Positions 21,343 through 29,178 of a stretch of 64,000 nucleotides of DNA are shown piece by piece (position 1 is the first letter of the stretch; each line of letters opens with the position of its first letter). A model generated the notes under the pieces. That model saw only the letters and a list, made by a program, of their open reading frames with translations. It did not search any database and was not told the origin of the DNA. The position numbers and the translations under genes were made by a program. This DNA is from an uncultured bacterium (GTDB lineage: Bacteria > Pseudomonadota > Gammaproteobacteria > Burkholderiales > Burkholderiaceae_E): positions 62,001-126,000 of the forward strand of contig CAIVPX010000120.1 in NCBI GenBank assembly GCA_903907905.1. The letters are read 5' to 3'.

Positions 21343-22113
21343 ATGCTGGTGTTCGGATTTCATGCGGTGATGGCGAGATTGCGCAGGGCGCCGGAGAGCA
21401 TCAACGATCTGTACGTCGATGCAGGGCGCTCCGACCCCCGTATGCGCGAGCTGCTCAAACTCGCTGACTCCGCAGGTCTGCGGGCGCATCAGGCCGATTC
21501 CGAGCGGATTGAACGGCTGTGCCCGCGCAAACGCCATCAGGGCGTGGTGGCCGTAGTCGAGGCGCAGTTACCCGCGCTGTCGCTCGAAGAACTGCTGGCG
21601 AACTCCAGTGCACCGCTCACGCTGCTGCTGCTCGATGGCGTGACCGACCCAAGAAATCTTGGCGCCTGCCTACGTGTGGCAGACGGAGCAGGTGTTGCGG
21701 CTGTCATTGCGCCGAAGGATCACGCGTGCGGTTTGACCGATGCTGCGGTACAGACCGCCAGCGGCGCAGCCGAGAGCGTTCCCTACATCATGGTGACCAA
21801 TCTGGCTCGCACGATCGATACCCTTCAGGAGCACGGTATCGAGGTGATCGGAACTGCAGACGAAAGCGAGGTGGGCGTCTACGACCTGTCGCTGTCCGGC
21901 TCGGTTGCCTGGGTGCTGGGCGCCGAGGGGAAGGGCTTGAGGCGTCTGACGCGCGAGCGGTGCGACCGGCTCGTCCGAATTCCCATGCACGGGCAGGTCG
22001 AGAGTCTGAACGTGTCGGTGGCCGCGGGTGTAGTGCTGTATGAAACCTTGCGGCAGCGCGCCTCCCCGGGCACCTCCGGTGGATCTGCGGGCCGACAGGA
22101 AGGCCGGACCTGA
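21343..22113 (+). CDS. rlmB: 23S rRNA (guanosine-2'-O)-methyltransferase RlmB
   Basis: 256-residue SPOUT methyltransferase for G2251. N-terminal substrate domain, then knotted SAM site motifs LLDGVTDPRNLGACLRVADGAG, VLGAEGKGLRRLTRERCD and IPMHGQVESLNVSVAAGV. It follows rnr by two bases, the well-known rnr-rlmB operon. Confidence 0.96.
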   Translation: MLVFGFHAVMARLRRAPESINDLYVDAGRSDPRMRELLKLADSAGLRAHQADSERIERLCPRKRHQGVVAVVEAQLPALSLEELLANSSAPLTLLLLDGVTDPRNLGACLRVADGAGVAAVIAPKDHACGLTDAAVQTASGAAESVPYIMVTNLARTIDTLQEHGIEVIGTADESEVGVYDLSLSGSVAWVLGAEGKGLRRLTRERCDRLVRIPMHGQVESLNVSVAAGVVLYETLRQRASPGTSGGSAGRQEGRT

Positions 22114-22145
22114 TCGCTGCGGAGCCGGTGCCGACGCGAGAGGGC

Positions 22146-22814
22146 TCAGCGGCCGCGTTGCTGCTCGCGGTAGCGCCAAGGGGGCAGCGGCGAGGGGTCG
22201 GCCCATAAACCGATGCCAGCCTCCCGGGCGTGCTGCTCGGCCACTGAAAATTCCCGGCGTTCACTGGGCGTTTGATCGGATTCGTAGCGCCGGTAGTGCC
22301 AGGCCAGCCCGGTCCGGACCTGTTCCAGCGCGACATCCTTGTCGCCGACGAATACCCTGGCGACGAGCCGGCCGTAGGGGTCGCGCTTGACCGGCAAAAT
22401 GGTCAGGGTTTGCCCTTCGATGGCGTCACGCAGTGATCGGCGCGAGTCATCGCCGTAGGCCTGCGCTTTCTCGGGCGCATCGATGCCGACCAGCCGAATG
22501 GTCAGCCGGCGAGCATCTTCGGTTCGCACGATGAAGGAATCGCCATCCGAGAGGTGCTGCAAGCGCGCCGTGAACGGCGGTTCGACCGCCGCGCGGCCCG
22601 CTGACACACCGCTCGCCGGTTGTGCGGCCGCCAGTCGCGGTGCCGGAAGCGTCGCGGCCAGGGCGGCCCACCCCAACAGGCTCGCGAGTGCGAGGTGACG
22701 AGGCCAAATCCCACCCCGTGAGCGCCGAGGGGGGGCAGCTGTGAGCGCGAGGCGCCCCTTGGCGCCCGGAGCGGTCTCGCCGCAGGCGAAAGCGGGCGTT
22801 GCAGGCAATTTCAT
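22146..22814 (-). CDS. Secreted thermonuclease-family protein (SNase)
   Basis: 222 residues from the ATG at 22814. A basic N-terminus and hydrophobic segment (LALASLLGWAALAATLPAPRLAAA) suggest a signal peptide or membrane anchor. The SNase core follows (LSDGDSFIV, RLVGIDAPEKAQAYG, VKRDPYGRLVARVFV), keeping the family catalytic Arg, Glu and Arg. The frame is open further upstream, but no conserved sequence is seen there. Divergent from the CBS gene; convergent with rlmB. Confidence 0.85.
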   Translation of the reverse strand: MKLPATPAFACGETAPGAKGRLALTAAPPRRSRGGIWPRHLALASLLGWAALAATLPAPRLAAAQPASGVSAGRAAVEPPFTARLQHLSDGDSFIVRTEDARRLTIRLVGIDAPEKAQAYGDDSRRSLRDAIEGQTLTILPVKRDPYGRLVARVFVGDKDVALEQVRTGLAWHYRRYESDQTPSERREFSVAEQHAREAGIGLWADPSPLPPWRYREQQRGR

Positions 22815-22854
22815 GTCTGGAATTATAGGCAGCAGGCACTGTCGGACAAAGCGC

Positions 22855-22868
22855 TTGTCGGTGGTCAA
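22855..22868. promoter_or_regulatory. Candidate FNR/FixK-type site (TTG-N8-CAA)
   Basis: TTGTCGGTGGTCAA, a half-matching FNR box with the outer TTG/CAA intact, in the 144-base divergent region between the nuclease and the CBS-domain gene, 91 bases before the CBS ATG. Individually weak; supported by similar sites elsewhere in this block. Confidence 0.35.
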
Positions 22869-22958
22869 CGCATATCCCACCAGTCCGGGGAAAATTTTCC
22901 TCTCATCCGAGCGCGACGCGTCCGCCGCGCCTGCGCGGGTTTCAATGGGGAGAAAGTC

Positions 22959-23411
22959 ATGATGGATGTCGGAACGATATGCTCTCGTGATGTGGTCACC
23001 TGTCGGGCCGATGACGACTTGCGCCATGTGTCAGAGCTGATGCGAATGCGCCATGTCGGTGCGGTGGTCGTGCTAGCCGCCAATGGCGTGTCTAGGAAGG
23101 TGGCGGGTGTGGTGACCGATCGCGATATCGTGATCGAAGTGGTCGCAACAGGACTCGATGCGCGGGCCATTACCGCAGGCGATATCGCTGGTAAGGTTCC
23201 TGTGACAGCACGTGAGCATGACAGCCTGCTCGACGCCATTCACCGGATGCGCAGTCGCGGTGTCAGGCGCTTGCCGGTGCTGGACATCCACGGCGAGTTG
23301 AAGGGCATCGTTACCCTGGATGACCTGCTCCACGCCCTGACCCACGAACTCTCGATGCTCGTTCGGGTGGCCGATCACCAGCCGGCTCAGGAGGCCCGAG
23401 CGCGGCAATAA
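22959..23411 (+). CDS. CBS-domain pair protein
   Basis: 150 residues consisting of two CBS motifs (about residues 8-65 and 72-130; GVVTDRDIVIEV, VLDIHGELKGIVTLDDLL). ATG 22959 follows GGGGAGA. Stand-alone CBS pairs bind adenine nucleotides and are commonly stress- or energy-responsive; the partner is unknown. The neighbouring Usp operon and FNR-like regulator support a low-oxygen or stress role. Confidence 0.88.
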   Translation: MMDVGTICSRDVVTCRADDDLRHVSELMRMRHVGAVVVLAANGVSRKVAGVVTDRDIVIEVVATGLDARAITAGDIAGKVPVTAREHDSLLDAIHRMRSRGVRRLPVLDIHGELKGIVTLDDLLHALTHELSMLVRVADHQPAQEARARQ

Positions 23412-23542
23412 CGGGTCGAGGCAGGTGTCGCAGATGAGCATTGACGGTGGGCGCGGATGCAGCGCACCCGCGCTTGCCCTTGGGGTGCCCTCAGAGGCCA
23501 GGGCCGTTCACCAGCATTGGGCGCGAAGCTTGAGGGCTTGGC

Positions 23543-23860
23543 CTAAGGCCTCATCATTCGTTTCAGCAGGCGCCAGACCCGCCACCCTGCCAGCAGTAGC
23601 CCCAGGCCACTGCGAATTCGTCGGCGGGTTCGCGGATTGGCCAGCAGGGCGCCGGCGATGGTCGCCAGGATGATCGTGAGGGCGATGGGCGGGCCAGGCT
23701 GAGGGGCGCCCGGGTACGAGGCGGCAGTGGGTTCACCCCGTTGCCTCGTGCTCGCGCGCAGACAGTTGAGCAGGGCGGATCGTTGGCGCTCGCATTCGCC
23801 CCTGAGCTCGCGGATTCGCGCGCCGCATGGTCCGCCCGCAGCCGTCTGGGGAAAGGTCAT
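23543..23860 (-). CDS. Small membrane protein, YqjK-like
   Basis: 105 residues: an N-terminal charged helical part, one hydrophobic helix (about residues 58-75), then a basic tail ending WRVWRLLKRMMRP. The arrangement resembles YqjK, and the gene overlaps the YqjE-like gene by four bases (ATGA) at the end of a yqjD-yqjE-like operon. Sequence similarity itself is weak, so the name rests mainly on position and layout. Confidence 0.65.
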   Translation of the reverse strand: MTFPQTAAGGPCGARIRELRGECERQRSALLNCLRASTRQRGEPTAASYPGAPQPGPPIALTIILATIAGALLANPRTRRRIRSGLGLLLAGWRVWRLLKRMMRP

Positions 23861-24333
23861 GGATGGGCAGCACTTGCAGGCGCTGCCGAGCGCTTGACAG
23901 GGTCTGCCGCCTGGCGACCAAGATCGGACGCCTCAGCGGCTGCGTACGCGGGATCGGCGCCACTCAGGGCGCATGCGTCGCGACGTAATTCGTCAACGCT
24001 CCCAGCAAAGGCCGGTGATGCCCGGATGATCCGCCGGGCTGCGACGATCAGCACGCCAGCCATCGCGGCATTGGCCAGCGCCAGCCCAAGCAGGGCGATG
24101 CCCCGCCGCGACTCTGGAAGACTCCAGAGCACCGCTCCGCAGACCATCACATCGGCGAGCAGGGCGCATCCCAAAGCGCCAGCGACGCAGGCAGCCCCGA
24201 GCGCGCGGGTGGTGACGAACTCGTCAAGCTCGGCCGCCACCAGAGCGAGACGGGCTCCGCTGACTTCAAGCAGCGTGGCGGCGAGGGACCGGGCCCGATC
24301 GGTCAGCCCCCTGACCCCGAGTGGCGCGAACAT
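23857..24333 (-). CDS. YqjE / phage-holin-like (Phage_holin_3_6) membrane protein
   Basis: 158 residues with two long hydrophobic helices (about residues 45-70 and 78-100) preceded by an amphipathic helix (RARSLAATLLEVSGARLALVAAE). This matches the YqjE/Phage_holin_3_6 layout, normally beside a DUF883 gene as here. The C-terminal 50 residues are Ala-rich and probably cytoplasmic. Role unknown; not a phage lysis protein despite the domain name. Confidence 0.75.
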   Translation of the reverse strand: MFAPLGVRGLTDRARSLAATLLEVSGARLALVAAELDEFVTTRALGAACVAGALGCALLADVMVCGAVLWSLPESRRGIALLGLALANAAMAGVLIVAARRIIRASPAFAGSVDELRRDACALSGADPAYAAAEASDLGRQAADPVKRSAAPASAAHP

Positions 24334-24365
24334 GAACGCGGTCGACTGCGGGGCCAGGTACGTGC

Positions 24366-24692
24366 CTATCGGCGCAGCAACATCGCGCCGAGCAACAGGC
24401 CGGCGCCTGCGGCGGCACCGATCGCCAGCCAGGGATGACCATGCACATACTCATTGGTCTGCTTCGCGGTTTGGCGTGCACGCTCGAGCAGCATCAGCTC
24501 ACCATCCCAAATCTGGCTCTTGGCCTGGCGAATGCTCGCTTCGAGGCGCTCGCGCATGGCTGCAACGCTCTCACCGCCCTGTTTCTGCGCGGCATGGAGG
24601 AGGTCCTCCGCATCCCTGACAAGCGCGCGCATGTCCTGCGAAAGGCGCTCGCGAGCGCCGGGGTTGCTTGAATTGATATCGAGCTTGTCCAT
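24366..24692 (-). CDS. YqjD/ElaB-family (DUF883) membrane-anchored protein
   Basis: 108 residues: an amphipathic helical region (LSQDMRALVRDAEDLLHAAQ) and a C-terminal glycine-rich membrane helix (HPWLAIGAAAGAGLLLGAMLL) ending in two arginines. E. coli YqjD and ElaB are stationary-phase inner-membrane proteins that bind ribosomes. It lies 21 bases after usp and before the YqjE-like gene. Confidence 0.9.
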   Translation of the reverse strand: MDKLDINSSNPGARERLSQDMRALVRDAEDLLHAAQKQGGESVAAMRERLEASIRQAKSQIWDGELMLLERARQTAKQTNEYVHGHPWLAIGAAAGAGLLLGAMLLRR

Positions 24693-24713
24693 GAAGGATC
24701 TCCGGATTGTCGT

Positions 24714-25157
24714 TCAGCGGAAGACGAGCACTGGAATGCTTGAATGCGTCAGCACTTTGTGCGTCTCGCTTCCAAGCACCAGAGCACTGATCCCGCGGCG
24801 TCCGTGAGACGCCATGAAGATCAGGTCGCAGGCCCGCCCACCCGCGACGTCGATGATGGCCTTCCACGGTTGGCCGTGGCGGATTGACACAATCTCGCAG
24901 GCAACGTCTGCACCCTTTGCCTTCTTCTCGGCGGCACCCAGAACCGTCTTGGCCGTTTCCTCGGTGGCCTTCATGAAATCGTTGAACGAAGATTGCGCCG
25001 CGGAGGGAAACTCGGCGAAGGCGTCGACAACATACTCGGGCATCACATACAGGAAACAGACCTTGGCGCCGGTCTCGCTGGCAAACGCAATGCCGCGGGT
25101 GACGGCTGTATCGGACAACTTCGACCCATCGGTGGGAAGCAGAAGGTGTTTGAACAT
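24714..25157 (-). CDS. Universal stress protein (UspA family)
   Basis: 147 residues. Begins MFKHLLLPTDGSKLSDTA and ends with the ATP-binding-type motif ASHGRRGISALVLGSETHKVLTHSSIPVLVFR. First gene of a minus-strand operon with DUF883, YqjE-like and YqjK-like genes. Two TTG-N8-CAA sites lie upstream, at 25235-25248 and 25416-25429, suggesting FNR/FixK-type control. Confidence 0.93.
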   Translation of the reverse strand: MFKHLLLPTDGSKLSDTAVTRGIAFASETGAKVCFLYVMPEYVVDAFAEFPSAAQSSFNDFMKATEETAKTVLGAAEKKAKGADVACEIVSIRHGQPWKAIIDVAGGRACDLIFMASHGRRGISALVLGSETHKVLTHSSIPVLVFR

Positions 25158-25234
25158 TTGAACGCTTTCCTCATGGCGGATAGGGGTAGTGGCAATCGCC
25201 AGCGTCGATGCTAGCGAGCCCGTGGTCGCCCGAC

Positions 25235-25248
25235 TTGATCCTGGGCAA
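25235..25248. promoter_or_regulatory. Candidate FNR/FixK-type site upstream of usp
   Basis: TTGATCCTGGGCAA matches eight of ten consensus bases of TTGAT-N4-ATCAA. It is 78 bases before the usp ATG, a distance compatible with a class II activator site. Confidence 0.45.
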
Positions 25249-25415
25249 GCTCGATTACCAATACCGCAGGCAGATTGCGCAGAGCCGTGCTCAGGTCTGT
25301 CCCGGGCTTCAAATCTGATGCCGCTGCCCTTCGGGCGCCTTTGCTTGAACGCGTCGATTACCTTGTGTCTGATCCGATCGAGTCATGCGACTTTTGCGGT
25401 CTCGGGTCCGCACGA

Positions 25416-25429
25416 TTGATTCATCACAA
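25416..25429. promoter_or_regulatory. Candidate FNR/FixK-type site, usp-fnr intergenic region
   Basis: TTGATTCATCACAA matches eight of ten consensus bases. It sits mid-way in the divergent region and could serve either gene. Confidence 0.4.
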
Positions 25430-25486
25430 CGCATTCAAAAACACAGATCAAAAAGGCCTCTGTTGCAAACCGTTACAGAGTGTTAT

Positions 25487-25500
25487 TTGACTGAAATCAA
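25487..25500. promoter_or_regulatory. Near-perfect FNR box upstream of the FNR-like gene
   Basis: TTGACTGAAATCAA matches nine of ten consensus bases (TTGAT-N4-ATCAA). A -10-like TACAGT starts 18 bases after its end, as expected for class II activation, which suggests autoregulation. Confidence 0.65.
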
Positions 25501-25572
25501 TAGCAGCAATCGCTTGAATACAGTGTGATGAACGCCTCCTCACCGAGGCCACTGTTCAACAGGGAGATGGAA

Positions 25573-26355
25573 GTGAACGACACCGTCATTCGAGCACAAG
25601 TTTCTGCACTGCAACCTTCGACCGCGCGACCGCTGTCACCCAGCGATGCGATGAGCCGCTATCCGAGCGGGCGCACGGCTATTCCGCTGCCGCCGGGTGT
25701 CGACATGTTGCTGTCGCGTGTGGGCGGCCAGCGCCGTCGGCTCAAGCGTGGAGACTACCTTTATCGTTACGGGGCCGAGTTCCATGCGCTCTTCGGCGTA
25801 CATGCAGGGTCGTTCAAGACAGTGCTGCTGACCGAGGATGGTCGTGAGCAGGTCACGGGGTTCCACATGGCGGGCGAAGTGCTCGGCCTGGACGGGCTTG
25901 GCTCAGAGGTCTACAACGGCGACGCGATTGCGCTCGAGGATGGCGAGGTCATCGAGATTGCCCGTGAGGCGCTTGACTCACTGGTCCGTCATGAGCCGCT
26001 TCTGCAACGCGAACTCTTCAAGATGCTGGCCAACGAGATTCAGCGCGAGCGCGCCTTGATGGTGCTGCTGGGCTCGATGCGTGCCGAGGAGCGTCTGGCC
26101 GTATTTCTGCTCAATCTGTCCCAGAGGCTGGCTGCGCGCGGTTATTCGGCCACCCGATTCATTCTGCGCATGACGCGGGAGGAAATCGGCAGTCTGCTGG
26201 GGCTCAAGCTTGAAACGGTCAGCCGGATTCTGTCGAGGTTCCAGGCTGAAAAGATGATTCGCGTGCACAACCGCGAAATCGATCTCTACGAAATCGATCG
26301 GCTGCGGTCGGTGATCGGGCGCAACGAGGCACGCCGCGAAGAAGTGGCGGCCTGA
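25573..26355 (+). CDS. CRP/FNR-family regulator without cysteines (FixK-like)
   Basis: About 260 residues: cyclic-nucleotide-binding-type beta roll (GDYLYRYGAEFHALFGVHAGSFKTVL, EVLGLDGLGSE), dimer helix, and a C-terminal HTH with EEIGSLLGLKLETVSRILSRFQ, whose E-SR pattern is the FNR DNA-recognition signature. No cysteine occurs anywhere, so an oxygen-sensing 4Fe-4S cluster is impossible; FixK proteins share this feature. Start uncertain: GGGAG at 25562-25566 suits GTG 25573, with ATG 25567 or ATG 25528 as alternatives. Its 3' end overlaps the convergent kinase gene by about 70 bases. Confidence 0.88.
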   Translation: MNDTVIRAQVSALQPSTARPLSPSDAMSRYPSGRTAIPLPPGVDMLLSRVGGQRRRLKRGDYLYRYGAEFHALFGVHAGSFKTVLLTEDGREQVTGFHMAGEVLGLDGLGSEVYNGDAIALEDGEVIEIAREALDSLVRHEPLLQRELFKMLANEIQRERALMVLLGSMRAEERLAVFLLNLSQRLAARGYSATRFILRMTREEIGSLLGLKLETVSRILSRFQAEKMIRVHNREIDLYEIDRLRSVIGRNEARREEVAA

Positions 26356-28427
26356 GGGCGCGTGTCGAGCGCTCGCCTGATCATCCGGGCGAGTTGCTCG
26401 AATCGGTAGGGCTTGCCAAGCAGTTCAAGGCCCCGCGAGATCTCGCTGTCGAGCGGCAGATCATGAGGCGAGTAGCCTGATGTGAAGAGCACACCGATGT
26501 CGGGGCACTGTTGCACGGCTTCTCGTGCCAGTTCGACGCCGTTGGTGGGCCCCTTGAGCACCACGTCGGTGAAAATCAGGTCGGGTGTGGTGGGCTGGGC
26601 GAGCAGGGCCCGTGCATGGTGGGCATCGCCCGATTCCAGCACACTGTAGCCCAGCCTTGTCAGGAACTGGGTTGCCACCTTGCGAACCTCCTCGTCATCC
26701 TCGACGACCAGGATGGTTTCGCTGCCGCCCTCGGCTGCGCCTATCGGTGCGATGCGGGGCGTATCGCTGAGGGCCCCGACTGTCGGCAGGTAAAGTCGGA
26801 TGGTGGTTCCCACGCGCGGCGTGCTTGCCACATCGATATGACCGCCGGTCTGCCTGACAAATCCGTACACGAGACTGAGCCCCAGGCCACTGCCCTTGCC
26901 ATGCTCCTTGGTGGTGAAGAAGGGCTCGAACGCACGCGCGAGCACCTCGGGTGTCATACCGAGGCCGTTATCCTGGACCGCCAGCACGACGTATGTCCCC
27001 GGCTCGAGTTCGCCTCCACGCATGACACGCTGCTTGTCCAGATGCAGCATGCTCGCCTCCAGGCGGAGTTGGCCGCCGCCCGGCATGGCATCGCGCGCAT
27101 TGACGGCAAGATTGAGCATGGCCGTATCCAGCATGGCGGGATCGGCTCGGGCAGCGGCCAGGTCCGGGGGACAGTGCGTCGAAATCTGGATATTCGGCCC
27201 CAGGGTTCGAGCCAGGATTTCCGCCAAGGACTCGAGCCAGGCCTTGATCTCGATGGCTCGGGGCTGAAGGGTCTGTCGCCGGGCAAAGGCGAGCAACTTT
27301 CGGGTGAGGTCTGCGCCCCGGCTCGCGGCGCGGAGCGCTGATCGGATGAGTGGGCGCTCGGCGGCTTCGGCCTCGGCGCGTTCCTCGAGCATCTGCAGGT
27401 TGCCTGATACGACGGTCAACAGATTGTTGAAGTCGTGGGCGACGCCACCTGTCAGTTGGCCCAGCGCCTCGAGCCGCTGAGACTGAAACAGCTTTTCCTC
27501 GGCAAGCCTTCGCTGATAGGCAGCGCCCAGCGTATTGGCCAGGGCCTTCAGAAAGTTGCTGTCCTCGCGGGTGAAGGTTCGGGCCTGGGTGTGGCAGGCC
27601 AGAAGCAGGGCGGGGCGCTCGGTGCTGCCCGGAATCAGGCAGGCGATGGCGCTTTGCAGACCACTCGCCTGCATCGCGTTCCTGAGCAAGGCGGGGGCGT
27701 GATCGAGGTCTTCGATGAGCAGCGCCATGTCGTTCGCAGTGTCCGACGCTTCGGCAAGCGCGGGCATCAGGGCGGACAAGACCCTTGCGGTGCCGCTTGC
27801 GAAATCTTCATGCCCGGACTCGGCGGCGGGCGGGCCACCCGCCTCGGGCTGACGGGCGACCGCGGCACGACTGGCGCCGAGGTGGGTGCTGATCAACTCG
27901 CAGGCGTGACGCGCCAGATTGGGCGACTCGGGCGCGTTCAGCGCGAGCCGGCCGAACTCGGCGATGGCATCGGCACGCCCTGCACGGGCGATGGCTTGCT
28001 GGGCGCGCCTGAATTCGCTCATGTTGCGGATGTTGGCGCAAACGAGTTGCATCGCGCCCACCTTGAGCGGGCTCAGACTGATTTCAACCGGGATCTCGCT
28101 ACCGTCGCGGTGCTGCGCGAGTAATGTGGTGCCGATGCCCATGGGACGCGGGCTGGGCGAACCGGCGTACTGTTGCCGGTGCTGCACATGGACTTCGCGC
28201 AGGCGAGTGGGCACGAGTTCATCCACGCGCATGCGCTGCAAGGCCTCGCCGCTGTAACCAAACAGGGTCGAGCACTGGCCATTGGCGAGCAGGATGCGTC
28301 CTTGCGCGTCGGCGACGAGCATGGCGTCGGCCGCTGTTGAGAAAATCTGTTCGAATAATTCGGGCAAGGCCGCGGTGGGCAGCGAGGTTCCGGGCGCATC
28401 GCCTTGATTGCGGCTGGGCGGTTTCAA
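26286..28427 (-). CDS. Hybrid sensor histidine kinase (PAS-GAF-HisKA-HATPase-REC)
   Basis: 713 residues, no membrane helix. PAS (about residues 20-145), GAF-like region (about 160-310), H-box GGVAHDFNNLL with His331, N-box NLAVNARDAMPGG, G-boxes, and a C-terminal receiver (ILVVEDDEEV, phospho-acceptor in LIFTDVV). The PAS sequence LREVHVQHRQQY aligns with the FixL heme-His region (His80 in place of the proximal His). It starts with TTG at 28427, overlapping the stop of the upstream response regulator. Its 3' end runs about 70 bases antisense into the FNR-like gene. Confidence 0.9.
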   Translation of the reverse strand: MKPPSRNQGDAPGTSLPTAALPELFEQIFSTAADAMLVADAQGRILLANGQCSTLFGYSGEALQRMRVDELVPTRLREVHVQHRQQYAGSPSPRPMGIGTTLLAQHRDGSEIPVEISLSPLKVGAMQLVCANIRNMSEFRRAQQAIARAGRADAIAEFGRLALNAPESPNLARHACELISTHLGASRAAVARQPEAGGPPAAESGHEDFASGTARVLSALMPALAEASDTANDMALLIEDLDHAPALLRNAMQASGLQSAIACLIPGSTERPALLLACHTQARTFTREDSNFLKALANTLGAAYQRRLAEEKLFQSQRLEALGQLTGGVAHDFNNLLTVVSGNLQMLEERAEAEAAERPLIRSALRAASRGADLTRKLLAFARRQTLQPRAIEIKAWLESLAEILARTLGPNIQISTHCPPDLAAARADPAMLDTAMLNLAVNARDAMPGGGQLRLEASMLHLDKQRVMRGGELEPGTYVVLAVQDNGLGMTPEVLARAFEPFFTTKEHGKGSGLGLSLVYGFVRQTGGHIDVASTPRVGTTIRLYLPTVGALSDTPRIAPIGAAEGGSETILVVEDDEEVRKVATQFLTRLGYSVLESGDAHHARALLAQPTTPDLIFTDVVLKGPTNGVELAREAVQQCPDIGVLFTSGYSPHDLPLDSEISRGLELLGKPYRFEQLARMIRRALDTRPQAATSSRRASLRPITDRSRSIS

Positions 28428-29131
28428 GAGGGCCTGACCTTCGCCGAAAACAGGTACCCGGCGCCACGAACCGACTTGATCAAGATGGGTCGGGCGGGAT
28501 CGATCTCGATTTTCTTTCGCAAGCGACCGACCTGGACATCAATTGCCCGGTCAAAGGGACCCGCATCCCGGTGGTGAAGTTCGTTCATGAGATCGTCGCG
28601 GCTGAGCACCTTGCCGGGCTGTCGAACCAAAGCGGCAAGCAGATCGAATTCGCCGCTGGTGAGCATCAGCAGTTGGCCCTGGGGGTTGGTCAGCGAGCGA
28701 GCTGCCAGGTCGAGTTGCCAGCCTTCGAATTCGAAATGCTGGCCCGCCTTGGGCTCGGGGGCGTTGCCGGTTCGGCGCCGCAGCACCGAACGGATTCGCG
28801 CAAGCAGTTCGCGCAGATCGACCGGCTTCGAGACGTAGTCATCGGCGCCGAGTTCGAGTCCGACGATCCGGTCAACCGCTTGGCCGAACCCGGTGATGAT
28901 GATGATGCCGATATCGCTGACTGCCCGAAGCTCGCGTGCCAGGGTGAGTCCGTCTTCGCCCGGCAGGCGTTGATCGAGCAGGACGAGTTCGAAGGACTGA
29001 AGGGATAGCTGCTCGCGCATGGCACGCCCGTCGGCCACGCCGACCACCGGATAGCCGAAGCCGCTCAGATAATTGCTGAAGAGCTCGCGGATGTCTTCGT
29101 CATCGTCAACGACAAGGATCCGTTCGGCCAT
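28424..29131 (-). CDS. OmpR-family response regulator
   Basis: 235 residues from ATG 29131 (a TTG three codons earlier is possible). Receiver domain: acidic pocket VVDDDED, phosphorylation site in LLDQRLPG, Lys in YVSKPVD. C-terminal winged helix (LTSGEFDLLAALVRQPGKVLSRDDL ... VGRLRKKIE ... VRGAGYLF) shown here in pieces. The gene lies between two hybrid kinases and overlaps the start of the downstream one, so at least the PAS kinase is its likely partner. Confidence 0.93.
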   Translation of the reverse strand: MAERILVVDDDEDIRELFSNYLSGFGYPVVGVADGRAMREQLSLQSFELVLLDQRLPGEDGLTLARELRAVSDIGIIIITGFGQAVDRIVGLELGADDYVSKPVDLRELLARIRSVLRRRTGNAPEPKAGQHFEFEGWQLDLAARSLTNPQGQLLMLTSGEFDLLAALVRQPGKVLSRDDLMNELHHRDAGPFDRAIDVQVGRLRKKIEIDPARPILIKSVRGAGYLFSAKVRPS

Positions 29132-29178
29132 GAGGCGCAAGAAGAAGCTGGGAGGTCATCCCTGATGGCTGAATGGTA

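Larger units (their letters stand above)
25158..25572. promoter_or_regulatory. Divergent control region between usp and the FNR-like gene
   Basis: 415 bases without a supported gene. It is less GC-rich near the regulator gene and holds three TTG-N8-CAA sites and a plausible -10 (TACAGT, 25519-25524). No tRNA or riboswitch was recognised here. Confidence 0.6.

Noticed and set aside
23857-24333. Prophage remnant because of the holin-like domain
   Set aside because: The domain name is historical; the gene sits in the conserved yqjD-yqjE setting and no phage genes are near.
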